From assembly GCA_041558415.1 (NCBI GenBank), contig JBFFEY010000001.1, positions 158,529 to 222,528 of the forward strand: a DNA stretch of 64,000 nt, read 5' to 3'. This document shows positions 28,561-36,591 of this stretch, in pieces. The notes under the pieces were generated by a model, which made no database searches, was not told the origin of the DNA, and saw only the letters and a program-made list of their open reading frames with translations. The position numbers and the translations under genes are program-made. How positions within the stretch are numbered: position 1 is the first letter of the stretch; every line of letters begins with the position of its first letter. The stretch comes from SG8-39 sp041558415. Its GTDB lineage: Bacteria; Pseudomonadota; Gammaproteobacteria; Burkholderiales; SG8-39.

Positions 28561-29400
28561 ATGCGGCGTTTTGTGTCGTGCGGCGCACCCTTGAACGCAG
28601 CATCCCTCGTCAGCATCGAGAACATCTGGTACGGCTACGACCCCGCACGGCCGGTGCTGCGCGACGTCAGCCTCGCGATCCCGAGCGGCAAGGTCGTCGG
28701 CATCATGGGGCAGTCGGGCTGTGGCAAGACGACGCTGCTGCGCATTATCGGCGCGGCGATGACGCCCTCGCGCGGCGTGGCGCGCGTGCTCGGCAGCGAT
28801 ACGCGGACGCTCGATCGCGACGGGTTGTACGCGATGCGACGCCGGCTCGGCATGCTGTTCCAGTTCGGCGCGCTGTTCACCGATATGACGGTGTATGACA
28901 ACGTCGCCTTCCCGCTGCGCGAGCACACCGACCTGCCCGAGCCGCTGATCCGCGACCTCGTGTTCATGAAGCTCGAAGCAGTGGGCCTGCGCGGCGCGGC
29001 GCAGCTCAGGCCGGCCGAGCTCTCCGGCGGCATGGCGCGACGCGTCGCGCTGGCGCGGGCGATCGCGCTCGATCCGCAGCTCATGCTCTACGACGAGCCG
29101 TTCACCGGTCTCGATCCGATCTCCTTCGGCGTTATCGCGCGGCTGGTGCGCAGCCTGAACGACGCGCTCGGCGCGACCTCGATCATCGTCACCCACGACG
29201 TGCAGGAGACGCTCCCGGTGGTCGACTACGTCTACTTCATGGCTGACGGCCAGGTGGTCTGGCAGGGCACGCCGCAAGAGGTCGACGACTCGGCGGAGCC
29301 GTTCGTCGATCAGTTCGTGCACGGCAAGCCGGACGGTCCGGTGCCGTTCCACTACCCCGGCTCGAGCTTCGCGGCCGACCTGGCGCTGGCGGAGCGCTGA
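28561..29400 (+). CDS. mlaF: MlaF: phospholipid-transport ABC ATPase
   Basis: ATPase of the MlaFEDB complex that moves phospholipids between inner and outer membranes. Walker A GQSGCGKT, the family stretch MLFQFGALFTDMTVYDNV, signature ELSGGMARR, Walker B LMLYDEPFTGLDP and H-loop VTHDVQ are present, and the C-terminus DGPVPFHYPG is typical of MlaF. The start is uncertain: ATG 28561 gives 279 aa, but a -10-like TAGAAT covers it (28557-28562). A TTG at 28591 would give 269 aa, the length of E. coli MlaF. Confidence 0.93.
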   Translation: MRRFVSCGAPLNAASLVSIENIWYGYDPARPVLRDVSLAIPSGKVVGIMGQSGCGKTTLLRIIGAAMTPSRGVARVLGSDTRTLDRDGLYAMRRRLGMLFQFGALFTDMTVYDNVAFPLREHTDLPEPLIRDLVFMKLEAVGLRGAAQLRPAELSGGMARRVALARAIALDPQLMLYDEPFTGLDPISFGVIARLVRSLNDALGATSIIVTHDVQETLPVVDYVYFMADGQVVWQGTPQEVDDSAEPFVDQFVHGKPDGPVPFHYPGSSFAADLALAER

Positions 29401-30206
29401 TGGCGGCATCCGCGCTACGGGCCTTCTTCGAGCGTCTCGGCGCCAAGGTGACCGCGCGCATCTGGCGGCTCGGCTTCGCGAGCCGCTTCCTCGTCTACCT
29501 GGTGCTGCACTCGGGCACCGCGCTGCAGCGCTTCGGACTCACGATCCGCGAGATCTATTTCGCCGGGGTGCTGTCACTCGTCATCATCCTGGTGTCTGGG
29601 CTGTTCGTCGGCATGGTGCTCGGGCTGCAGGGCTATCACACGCTGCAGCGCTATGGCTCGAGCGAGGCGCTCGGCGTCCTCGTCGCGCTCTCGCTGGTGC
29701 GCGAGCTCGGGCCCGTGGTCGCGGGCCTGCTGTTCGCGAGCCGCGCCGGCAGCGCGATCACGGCCGAGATCGGCCTCATGAAGGCGACCGAGCAGATCGC
29801 GGCGATGGAAATGATGGCGGTCGATCCGATTGCGCGCGTGGTGGCGCCGCGCTTCTGGGGCGGGGTGCTCTCGATGCCCCTGCTCGCCGCGCTGTTCTCG
29901 GCGATGGGCATCTACGGCGGCTATCTGGTCGGCGTCAAGCTGATCGGCGTCGACGAGGGCGCGTTCTGGTCGCAGATGCAGGCGGCCGTCGATGTGCGCG
30001 AGGACGTGCTGAACGGCGTCATCAAGAGCTTCGTGTTCGGCATCGCCGTATCCTGGATCGCGGTGTTCGAGGGCTACGATGCGCCGCCCACGGCGGAGGG
30101 CGTTTCGGGGGCAACGACGCGCACGGTGGTGACCTCGTCGCTCGCGATCCTGGCGCTCGATTTCGTGCTCACCGCGCTCATGTTCACCGGAGGCAATGGC
30201 TTATGA
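29400..30206 (+). CDS. mlaE: MlaE: phospholipid-transport ABC permease
   Basis: Inner-membrane permease of the Mla system, 268 aa, MlaE/PermE family. An N-terminal amphipathic helix precedes about five TMs. The conserved cytoplasmic loop GLMKATEQIAAMEMMAVDP is present, and the C-terminal part contains GYDAPPTAEGVSGATTRTVV. ATG 29400 shares its A with the mlaF stop (TGATG). Confidence 0.96.
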   Translation: MAASALRAFFERLGAKVTARIWRLGFASRFLVYLVLHSGTALQRFGLTIREIYFAGVLSLVIILVSGLFVGMVLGLQGYHTLQRYGSSEALGVLVALSLVRELGPVVAGLLFASRAGSAITAEIGLMKATEQIAAMEMMAVDPIARVVAPRFWGGVLSMPLLAALFSAMGIYGGYLVGVKLIGVDEGAFWSQMQAAVDVREDVLNGVIKSFVFGIAVSWIAVFEGYDAPPTAEGVSGATTRTVVTSSLAILALDFVLTALMFTGGNGL

Positions 30207-30697
30207 ACCGCACCACCCTTGACCTGTGGGTCGGCATCTTCGTCGCCGCGGGGTTTGGCGCATTGTTGTTTTTGGCCCTCAAAGTGGGAAATTTGGCAGC
30301 GTTTTCAACGGCTCAGACGTATAAGGTGGAAGCCAAGTTTGCTAACATCGGCGGCCTGAAGATCAGGGCGCCAATAAAAAGTGCAGGTGTCGTGGTCGGG
30401 CGCGTTGGGAACATCCGCTTCGACAACGAGACCTTCGAAGCGGTGGTCACGATGAACCTGGATGCGGACTACAAGTTTCCGCGCGACACGTCGGCCAAGA
30501 TCCTCACCTCCGGCCTGCTCGGCGAGCAGTACGTCGGCCTGGAGGCGGGCGGCGACCTGAAGACGCTGAAGGATGGCGATCGCATGCGGCTCACCCAGTC
30601 CGCGGTGGTGCTGGAGAACCTGATTGGCCAGTTCCTCTACAACAAGGCCGCGGAGGGCGACGGCGGCAAGCCGGCGGCGCAGGAAGGAAAGCAATAG
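30203..30697 (+). CDS. mlaD: MlaD: MCE-domain periplasmic protein
   Basis: Inner-membrane anchored MCE protein that forms the hexameric lipid channel above MlaE. The 164-aa product has an N-terminal TM (about 7-26), one MCE domain (YKVEAKFANIGGLKIRAPIK and SAGVVVGRVG), a C-terminal helix (LTQSAVVLENLIGQFLYNKA) and a Gly/Lys-rich tail. It overlaps mlaE by 4 nt (ATGA). Confidence 0.95.
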   Translation: MNRTTLDLWVGIFVAAGFGALLFLALKVGNLAAFSTAQTYKVEAKFANIGGLKIRAPIKSAGVVVGRVGNIRFDNETFEAVVTMNLDADYKFPRDTSAKILTSGLLGEQYVGLEAGGDLKTLKDGDRMRLTQSAVVLENLIGQFLYNKAAEGDGGKPAAQEGKQ

Positions 30698-31585
30698 GTG
30701 ATCGATAGGCCGGCCTTGTCGGGCGGTTTGCGCCGCTGCGTGCGCGTCGTGGCGATCCTGGCGCTGTGGGCGCTCGCCGGTTGCGCGACGGTGCAGAACG
30801 CCGATCCGCGCGATCCCTACGAGGGATTCAACCGCGCGATGTTCGCGTTCAACGAAGGTTTCGACGACGCGATCGGCAAGCCGGTGGCGACGGTATACCG
30901 GGAGCTGCTGCCGTTCGAGATCCGGGTTCGGGTGCGCAATTTCTACGCCAACATCCAGGACCTGATGATCGGCGTGAACAACCTGTTGCAGGGCAAGCCC
31001 GCCGATGCGTGGAGCGACTGGACGCGCTTCGCCATCAACAGCAGCGTCGGCCTGCTCGGCCTGCATGACATCGCGAGTGAGGCCGGCCTAGAGAAGCACA
31101 ACGAAGACTTCGGCCAGACCTTCGCGGTGTGGGGCATGGACGAGGGGCCGTTTTTCGTGTGGCCCTTCATCGGCCCCAACACGCTGCGCGACACCTTCGG
31201 ATTCGCGGCCGATATCGCCGCCGCGCCGGTGCGCTGGGCGATCGACGACACGACCACGCGCTACTGGATGGCGGGCATCTACCTGGTGAGCGAACGCGCC
31301 GAGTTGCTCGACGTGACCTCCACGCTCGACGAAGCGGCGATCGACAAGTACCTGCAGCGACGCGATGCGTACTTCGAGCGCCGCCGCTACCTGATCTTCG
31401 ACGGCAGGCCGCCGCGCCCGCCGCGCGAGCCACCGCCCGGCCGCCAGACGCGCTCGGAGGCGGTGCCGCCGGCGCCCGATCCTGCGAGGGCGCAACCGGA
31501 GCCGAATGCGCAAGCGGGAACCTTCGCGCCGCGCGAGCCGTCGAATTACGGGGCGGTGCTGGCCGCGCCGCGCGGCAAACTGTGA
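30698..31585 (+). CDS. mlaA: MlaA (VacJ): outer-membrane lipoprotein of the Mla system
   Basis: Outer-membrane lipoprotein that removes misplaced outer-leaflet phospholipids. The 295-aa product starts at GTG 30698, directly after the mlaD stop. The lipobox LAGC puts the acylated Cys at 29. The MlaA core is clear (DPYEGFNRAMFAFNEGFDD; WGMDEGPFFVWPFIGPNTLRD). A Pro/Arg-rich C-terminal extension of about 60 residues goes beyond the E. coli length and is likely disordered. Having mlaA inside the operon, not separate as in E. coli, is usual for betaproteobacteria. Confidence 0.95.
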   Translation: MIDRPALSGGLRRCVRVVAILALWALAGCATVQNADPRDPYEGFNRAMFAFNEGFDDAIGKPVATVYRELLPFEIRVRVRNFYANIQDLMIGVNNLLQGKPADAWSDWTRFAINSSVGLLGLHDIASEAGLEKHNEDFGQTFAVWGMDEGPFFVWPFIGPNTLRDTFGFAADIAAAPVRWAIDDTTTRYWMAGIYLVSERAELLDVTSTLDEAAIDKYLQRRDAYFERRRYLIFDGRPPRPPREPPPGRQTRSEAVPPAPDPARAQPEPNAQAGTFAPREPSNYGAVLAAPRGKL

Positions 31586-32217
31586 TGAGGCGATCGATGA
31601 ACCGTTTTCTGACGCTGTTACTGGCGGGTTGTCTGGCACAGTTCGCGCCGCAGGCGGCGGCGGAGCTGACGCCGCCCGACAAGCTCGTGAAGGAGGTCAC
31701 GCTCGAGGTGCTCGAGATCGTGTCCAAGGACCGCGAGATCCAGGCTGGCAACGTGCAGAAGGTGATCGGACTGGTCGAGGAAAAAGTGCTGCCGCACTTC
31801 AGTTTTGAGAGCATGACGGCGCTCGCCATGGGCTTGAGCTGGCGTCAGACCACGCCGGAGCAGAAGCAGCGACTGACGCAGCAATTCAAGACGCTGCTGG
31901 TGCGCACCTACGCCAGCGCGCTCACGACCTACCGCGACGAGCAGTTCGAATTCATGCCGCTGCGCGCCAAGCCGACCGACACCGACGTCACGGTGAACGT
32001 CAAAGTGCTCAAGTCCGGCCGTCAGCCGATCGCGATCGATTACGACATGGAAAAGACGCCGCGCGGCTGGAAGTGCTACAACGTGTACGTCGGTGGCGTG
32101 AGCCTGGTGCTCACCTACCGCACCGAGTTCGCCGCCGAAGTACGTAAAAGCGGGGTCGACGGGCTCATTGGCGTGCTCGAGAAGAAGAACAAGCAGCTCG
32201 CGGCCGGGACGACGTGA
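31585..32217 (+). CDS. mlaC: MlaC: periplasmic phospholipid-binding protein
   Basis: Lipid chaperone that shuttles phospholipid between MlaA and MlaD, 210 aa. The N-terminal signal is followed by the Tol-Tol-Ttg2/MlaC domain (HFSFESMTALAMGLSWRQTT; LLVRTYASALTTYRDEQF; VGGVSLVLTYRTEF). ATG 31585 overlaps the mlaA stop; an alternative ATG is at 31597. The signal contains LLAGC, which fits a lipobox with Cys 16, although MlaC is normally soluble. A conventional cleavage after AAA is equally possible. Confidence 0.94.
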   Translation: MRRSMNRFLTLLLAGCLAQFAPQAAAELTPPDKLVKEVTLEVLEIVSKDREIQAGNVQKVIGLVEEKVLPHFSFESMTALAMGLSWRQTTPEQKQRLTQQFKTLLVRTYASALTTYRDEQFEFMPLRAKPTDTDVTVNVKVLKSGRQPIAIDYDMEKTPRGWKCYNVYVGGVSLVLTYRTEFAAEVRKSGVDGLIGVLEKKNKQLAAGTT

Positions 32218-32507
32218 TGCGCCGCGAAGGGTCCCGCGCGGTGGTGAGCGGGCCGGTCACCCTGGCCAACGTTCGTGCGCTGCTCGAAGAGGGCCGTGGC
32301 CACATTAGGGCGGGGGTCGATACCGTGGACCTCGGCGAGGTCACCGAGCTGGATTCGTCGCTGCTCGCCGTGCTGCTCGCCTGGCGGCGCGAGGCACGCA
32401 CGGCCGATTGCGAGCTGGCAATCGAGCATTTGCCCGCGGGCCTGGAGACGATCGCGCGACTCTACGGCGTCGAGTCGCTGCTCTCGGGCGCGACGCCGCG
32501 GCACTGA
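32217..32507 (+). CDS. mlaB: MlaB: STAS-domain protein
   Basis: A 96-aa cytoplasmic STAS-domain subunit that stabilises MlaF in the Mla complex. The core reads VDLGEVTELDSSLLAVLLAW, the typical STAS strand-helix with a Ser pair at the regulatory position. ATG 32217 overlaps the mlaC stop as TGATG; a GTG one codon earlier is possible. It closes the mlaFEDACB run. Confidence 0.9.
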   Translation: MRREGSRAVVSGPVTLANVRALLEEGRGHIRAGVDTVDLGEVTELDSSLLAVLLAWRREARTADCELAIEHLPAGLETIARLYGVESLLSGATPRH

Positions 32508-32540
32508 CGCCCGCGGGACGCGCCGCGCAGCGCGTGGCGC

Positions 32541-33449
32541 ATGGCGATGACCCCTGCCATCGAAGTGCGTGACGTCGAGAAGCGCTACGGCGCGCTGCGC
32601 GCGCTCGACGGCGTCGGTCTCGAGATTCTGCAGGGTGAATTCTTCGGCCTGCTCGGACCGAATGGCGCGGGCAAGACGACGCTGATCAGCATCATTGCGG
32701 GACTGGTGCGCGCCGATGCGGGCAGCGCCTGCGTGATGGGTGCCGACGTGGTGCGCGACTACCGGCGCGCCCGGTGACTGCTCGGCGTGGTGCCGCAGGA
32801 GCTGGTGTTCGACCCCTTTTTCACCGTGCGTGAGACGTTGCGCATCCAGTCCGGCTACTTCGGTCTGCGCGCCAACGACGCCTGGATCGACGAGGTCCTG
32901 CACCATCTTGACCTCGAGGCGAAGGCGGATGCCAACATGCGGGCGCTGTCGGGCGGCATGAAGCGCCGAGTGCTGGTGGCGCAGGCGCTGGTGCACCGTC
33001 CGCCGGTGATCGTGCTCGACGAGCCGACCGCCGGGGTCGACGTCGAACTGCGCCAGGGCTTGTGGCAGTTCGTGCGGCGCCTAAACCGCGAGGGCCACAC
33101 GATCGTGCTCACCACGCACTATCTCGAGGAGGCCGAGCTGCACTGCAACCGCATCGCGATGCTGAAGGCGGGGCGCATCGTCGCGCTCGACTCGACGCGC
33201 AACCTGCTTGAGACCTTCTCCGGGCTGCAGCTGCGCGTGCGGCTCGCACGCGAGGGGTTGCCGCAGCGCTTCCCGGCGGAGGTGCTGACGCAGGACGGCC
33301 CGCTCTACACGCTGCGCCTGCGCGACACCCGGGCGCTGGAGGACGTGCTGTTCAGCCTGCGCGAGGCGGGTATCGACATCGTCGAGCTCGAGCTGCAGCC
33401 GCCCGACCTCGAGGAAGTGTTCCTGCGGGTGATGGCGCGCCATGGCTGA
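32541..33449 (+). pseudogene. YadG-like ABC transporter ATPase interrupted by in-frame TGA
   Basis: A 303-codon reading frame matching ABC-2 ATPases of the YadG type, broken by TGA at 32775-32777. Walker A GPNGAGKT lies in the first 78-codon part. The Q-loop (GVVPQELVFD), signature LSGGMKRR, Walker B VIVLDEPTAGVD and H-loop TTHYLEE lie in the second part, in the same frame without any indel. Neither part alone can form a nucleotide-binding domain. The next start-like codon is GTG 32787 with no good ribosome-binding site. The stop replaces what is probably an Arg codon (a CGA-to-TGA change would do). It is either a recent nonsense mutation, a read-through site (TGA followed by C) or a sequencing error. 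The permease downstream is intact and overlaps the end by 8 nt. Confidence 0.8.
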
Positions 33450-34239
33450 GCGAAGCAAGCTGCCTGCGGCGCCGGGCGAGTCGTACACGCGTTTTGCCAC
33501 GCTGGTCGCCAAGGAGCTGCTGCGGTTCTGGAAGGTGGCGCACCAGACCGTGGGCGCGCCGATCCTGACCGCGCTGCTCTTCCTGCTGGTGTTTTCTCAT
33601 GCGTTCGGGCAACGCGTTACGGTGTTCCACGGCGTGCCCTACTCGGCGTTTCTCGTGCCCGGCCTGGTAATGATGGGCGTGCTGCAGAACGCCTTCGCCA
33701 ACAGCTCGTCGAGCATGATTCAGTCGAAGATCACCGGCAACATCGTCTTCATGCTGCTGCCGCCGATCTCGTATGCGGAGTTCTTCTGGGCTTACGTGCT
33801 GGCCTCGGTGATCCGCGGGCTGGTGGTCGGCGCCGGGGTGCTCGCCGTGACCGCGTGGTTCGTCGAGCTGCAGTTCGAGGCGCCGCTCTGGGCGCTGGCC
33901 TTCGGGCTGCTCGGCGCCGCGCTGCTCGGCGCACTGGGGCTGGTGGCCGGCATCTGGGCCGAAAAATTCGACCAGCTTGCGGCCTTCCAGAACTTCCTCA
34001 TCATGCCGCTCACCTTCCTGTCGGGCGTTTTCTACTCGATCCACTCGCTGCCGCCGTTCTGGCAGGCATTGTCGCGCTTCAATCCCTTCTTCTACATGAT
34101 CGACGGATTCCGCTACGGTTTCTTCGGTGCGTCCGACGTGGCGCCGGCTACGAGCCTGGCCATCCTCGCGGTAAGCTTCGTACTGGTGACGCTGGCGACG
34201 TTGCGCCTGCTCAGGTCGGGGTACCGCCTGCGCGGCTGA
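33442..34239 (+). CDS. ABC-2 type transporter permease (YadH-like)
   Basis: A 265-aa inner-membrane permease with six TMs and ABC2_membrane motifs: ELLRFWKVAHQTVGAPILT at the start, and FLSGVFYSIHSLPPFWQALS and NPFFYMIDGFRYGFFG near the end, as in YadH. It overlaps the interrupted ATPase gene by 8 nt, so the two form one transporter. Function would depend on the ATPase frame being read through or supplied elsewhere. Substrate unknown. Confidence 0.9.
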   Translation: MAERSKLPAAPGESYTRFATLVAKELLRFWKVAHQTVGAPILTALLFLLVFSHAFGQRVTVFHGVPYSAFLVPGLVMMGVLQNAFANSSSSMIQSKITGNIVFMLLPPISYAEFFWAYVLASVIRGLVVGAGVLAVTAWFVELQFEAPLWALAFGLLGAALLGALGLVAGIWAEKFDQLAAFQNFLIMPLTFLSGVFYSIHSLPPFWQALSRFNPFFYMIDGFRYGFFGASDVAPATSLAILAVSFVLVTLATLRLLRSGYRLRG

Positions 34240-34286
34240 AGCGCTGCGTCTTCGATCGAGCGAATGCGAAAGGATAGAGAGCGGCA

Positions 34287-34532
34287 ATGGTCACTCCGGA
34301 GAGCGTCCAGCAGGGCATACAGGCCGGTCTTCCCTGTGCGCACATCGAGGTCATTGGTGACGGCCAGCATTTTCAGGCGGTCATCGTCTCGGACGCCTTC
34401 GCCGGCAAATCGCGCGTGCAGCGCCACCAGCTGGTGTACGCCGCGCTCGGCGATCGCATGCGCGAGGAGATTCACGCGCTGTCGATGCGCACCCTGACGC
34501 CCGACGAGTGGGCGCGCACCGGCGACGCCTGA
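34287..34532 (+). CDS. ibaG: BolA/IbaG-family protein
   Basis: An 81-aa BolA-family protein, partner of monothiol glutaredoxins in Fe-S and iron handling. The class II KH-like fold is suggested by the core HFQAVIVSDAFAGKSRVQRH followed by QLVYAALGDRM. The short length and position directly upstream of murA match IbaG (YrbA) rather than BolA itself. Confidence 0.92.
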   Translation: MVTPESVQQGIQAGLPCAHIEVIGDGQHFQAVIVSDAFAGKSRVQRHQLVYAALGDRMREEIHALSMRTLTPDEWARTGDA

Positions 34533-34563
34533 GCGCTGCGCATCCGGCGCCTGGCAAGCGAAG

Positions 34564-35817
34564 ATGGAAAAGCTGCTGATCCGCGGCGGTACGCCGCTCG
34601 AGGGGGAAATCACCGTCTCGGGCGCGAAGAACGCGGCGCTGCCGATCATGTGTGCGGCGCTGCTGACGCAGGCGCCGCTGCGCCTGGACAACGTGCCGAA
34701 GCTGATGGACGTGCGGACCATGACGCGGCTGCTCGAGCGCATGGGCGTCGCGGTGCGCGCGCCGGCGCCGGGAACGCTGGAGCTCGCGGCGCAGCGCATC
34801 GCGGATCCGCGGGCGCCTTACGAGCTGGTGCGCACCATGCGCGCCTCGGTGCTCGTGCTCGGGCCGCTGCTGGCGCGCTGCGGCGAGGCGCGCGTCGCGC
34901 TGCCCGGTGGCTGTGCGATCGGGCTGCGCCCGGTCGACCAGCACGTCAAGGGCCTGCAGGCCATGGGCGCAGAAATCCGCATCGAACACGGCGACATGAC
35001 TGCGCGCGCGCGGCGCCTGCGCGGCGCGCGCATCGTGATGGACCTGGTGACCGTGACGGGCACCGAAAACCTGATGATGGCCGCAACGCTCGCCGAGGGC
35101 ATGACGGTGCTCGAGAATGCGGCGCGCGAGCCGGAGATCGTCGACCTCGCGGCCTGCCTGAACGCCATGGGCGCGCGCATCCGCGGCGCGGGCAGCGACG
35201 TGATCCGCATCGAGGGCGTCGACGCCCTCGGCGGCACCACGCACCGCGTGATGCCGGACCGCATCGAAACCGGCACCTACCTGGCGGCGGTGGCGGCGGC
35301 GGGCGGGCGCGTGCGACTCGCCGGCGCGGCGCCCGAGACGCTCGATGCCACGCTCGACAAGCTTCGCGAAGCCGGCGCGCAGATCGCGGTCCAGCCAGAT
35401 TCGATCGCAATCGAGATGCGCGGTCGGCCGCGCGCCGTCGACGTCCGTACCGCACCCTACCCGGGCTTCGCCACCGACATGCAGGCGCAGCTGCTTGCGC
35501 TCAACACGGTGGCCGAGGGGACGGCGGTGGTCACGGAAACGATTTTCGAAAACCGCTTCATGCATGCGCTCGAGCTGCAGCGCCTCGGCGCCGACATCGC
35601 GATCGAGGGCAACACCGCCGTGGTGCGCGGCGTCGAGCGCCTGGAGGGCGCCGCGGTGATGGCCACCGACCTGCGCGCCTCGGCGAGCCTGGTGATCGCG
35701 GGGCTGGTGGCGCAGGGCGAAACCCTGATCGACCGCATCTACCACCTCGACCGGGGCTACGAGGCGCTCGAGGCGAAGCTCGGCGCGCTCGGCGCACGCG
35801 TCGAGCGCCGCCGCTGA
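34564..35817 (+). CDS. murA: UDP-N-acetylglucosamine 1-carboxyvinyltransferase
   Basis: First committed enzyme of peptidoglycan synthesis, transferring enolpyruvate to UDP-GlcNAc in the cytoplasm. The 417-aa product has normal length: LIRGGTPLEGEITVSGAKNA at the N-terminus with the catalytic Lys, and the catalytic loop LPGGCAIGLRPVD with the fosfomycin-target Cys at 117. The C-terminal domain ends in YHLDRGYEALEAKLGALGA. Between ibaG and hisG, the usual order in this class. Confidence 0.97.
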   Translation: MEKLLIRGGTPLEGEITVSGAKNAALPIMCAALLTQAPLRLDNVPKLMDVRTMTRLLERMGVAVRAPAPGTLELAAQRIADPRAPYELVRTMRASVLVLGPLLARCGEARVALPGGCAIGLRPVDQHVKGLQAMGAEIRIEHGDMTARARRLRGARIVMDLVTVTGTENLMMAATLAEGMTVLENAAREPEIVDLAACLNAMGARIRGAGSDVIRIEGVDALGGTTHRVMPDRIETGTYLAAVAAAGGRVRLAGAAPETLDATLDKLREAGAQIAVQPDSIAIEMRGRPRAVDVRTAPYPGFATDMQAQLLALNTVAEGTAVVTETIFENRFMHALELQRLGADIAIEGNTAVVRGVERLEGAAVMATDLRASASLVIAGLVAQGETLIDRIYHLDRGYEALEAKLGALGARVERRR

Positions 35818-35863
35818 GTTAGAATCCGGTCCGCGCACCGAGGCGCAATCTAACTCAGCGGCG
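35809..35863. repeat. 15-bp perfect inverted repeat spanning the murA stop and hisG leader
   Basis: CGCCGCTGAGTTAGA (35809-35823) is exactly inverted as TCTAACTCAGCGGCG (35849-35863), separated by 25 nt. The left arm contains the murA stop codon. No T-run follows, so it is not a standard terminator. A -10-like TTAGAAT (35819-35825) overlaps the left arm. It may be a hisG operon leader or operator structure, or a small duplicated-inverted segment. Confidence 0.75.
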
Positions 35864-35898
35864 CCGCGCCGCAGCGCGCAGGCGGCGTACGCGACCGC

Positions 35899-36591
35899 AT
35901 GCCTGCCATGTCGACCCGCACCATTCGCATCGCGCTCTCCAAGGGCCGCATCTACGACGAAACCGCGCCGTTGCTGGCGCGCGTCGGCATCCGCGCGCAG
36001 GAGGATCCGGAAACATCGCGGCGCCTGGTCATCGCGACCAACCGCAGCGGCCTCGAGCTGATCATCGTGCGCGCTTCGGACACGCCGACCTATGTGCAGC
36101 ACGGTGGAGCGGACCTCGGCATCGCCGGGCGCGACGTGCTCGTGGAGCACGGCGGCGAAGGGCTTTATCAGCCGGTCGATCTCGGGATTGCAAGCTGCCG
36201 CATGATGGTGGCGGCGCGCAGGGACTTCGATTACCCCCTCGCGGTGCGCCAGGGCGCCCGCTTGCGGGTGGCGACGAAATACCTGCGTGCGGCGCGCGAG
36301 CACTTCGCCGCCAAGGGCGTGCACGTCGACATCATCCGCCTTTACGGTTCGATGGAGCTCGCGCCGATCGTGGGTCTGGCCGACGTGATCGTCGACCTGG
36401 TCTCGAGCGGGCAGACGCTGCGCGCCAACAACCTGGTCGCCGTGGAGGAAGTGATGCCGGTGTCGGCGCGCCTGGTGGTGAATCAGGCGGCACTGAAGAT
36501 GAAGCGCGCGACGCTGCAGCCGCTGATCGACGCCTTCGCCGCCGCAGCCGCGCGCGGCCGCGCGCCGGCGCGGCGAAAGGCGGCGCGATGA
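35899..36591 (+). CDS. hisG: ATP phosphoribosyltransferase, short form (HisG)
   Basis: First enzyme of histidine synthesis, joining PRPP and ATP. At 230 aa it lacks the C-terminal regulatory domain, so it is the HisG-S form that needs HisZ as partner; hisZ is not in the window. Typical start RIALSKGRIYDETAPLL and PRPP-loop IIVDLVSSGQTLRANNL. ATG 35899, or ATG 35908 three codons later. The Arg/Ala-rich tail is unremarkable. Confidence 0.96.
   Translation: MPAMSTRTIRIALSKGRIYDETAPLLARVGIRAQEDPETSRRLVIATNRSGLELIIVRASDTPTYVQHGGADLGIAGRDVLVEHGGEGLYQPVDLGIASCRMMVAARRDFDYPLAVRQGARLRVATKYLRAAREHFAAKGVHVDIIRLYGSMELAPIVGLADVIVDLVSSGQTLRANNLVAVEEVMPVSARLVVNQAALKMKRATLQPLIDAFAAAAARGRAPARRKAAR

Noticed and set aside
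28557..28562. TAGAAT as a confident -10 box for mlaF
   Set aside because: The hexamer fits, but no -35 at proper spacing is visible and it overlaps a possible start codon; mentioned only under mlaF.
32775..32777. Selenocysteine reading of the TGA in the YadG-like ATPase
   Set aside because: The position corresponds to a non-catalytic, probably Arg, residue in the family and no convincing SECIS-like hairpin is seen directly downstream.
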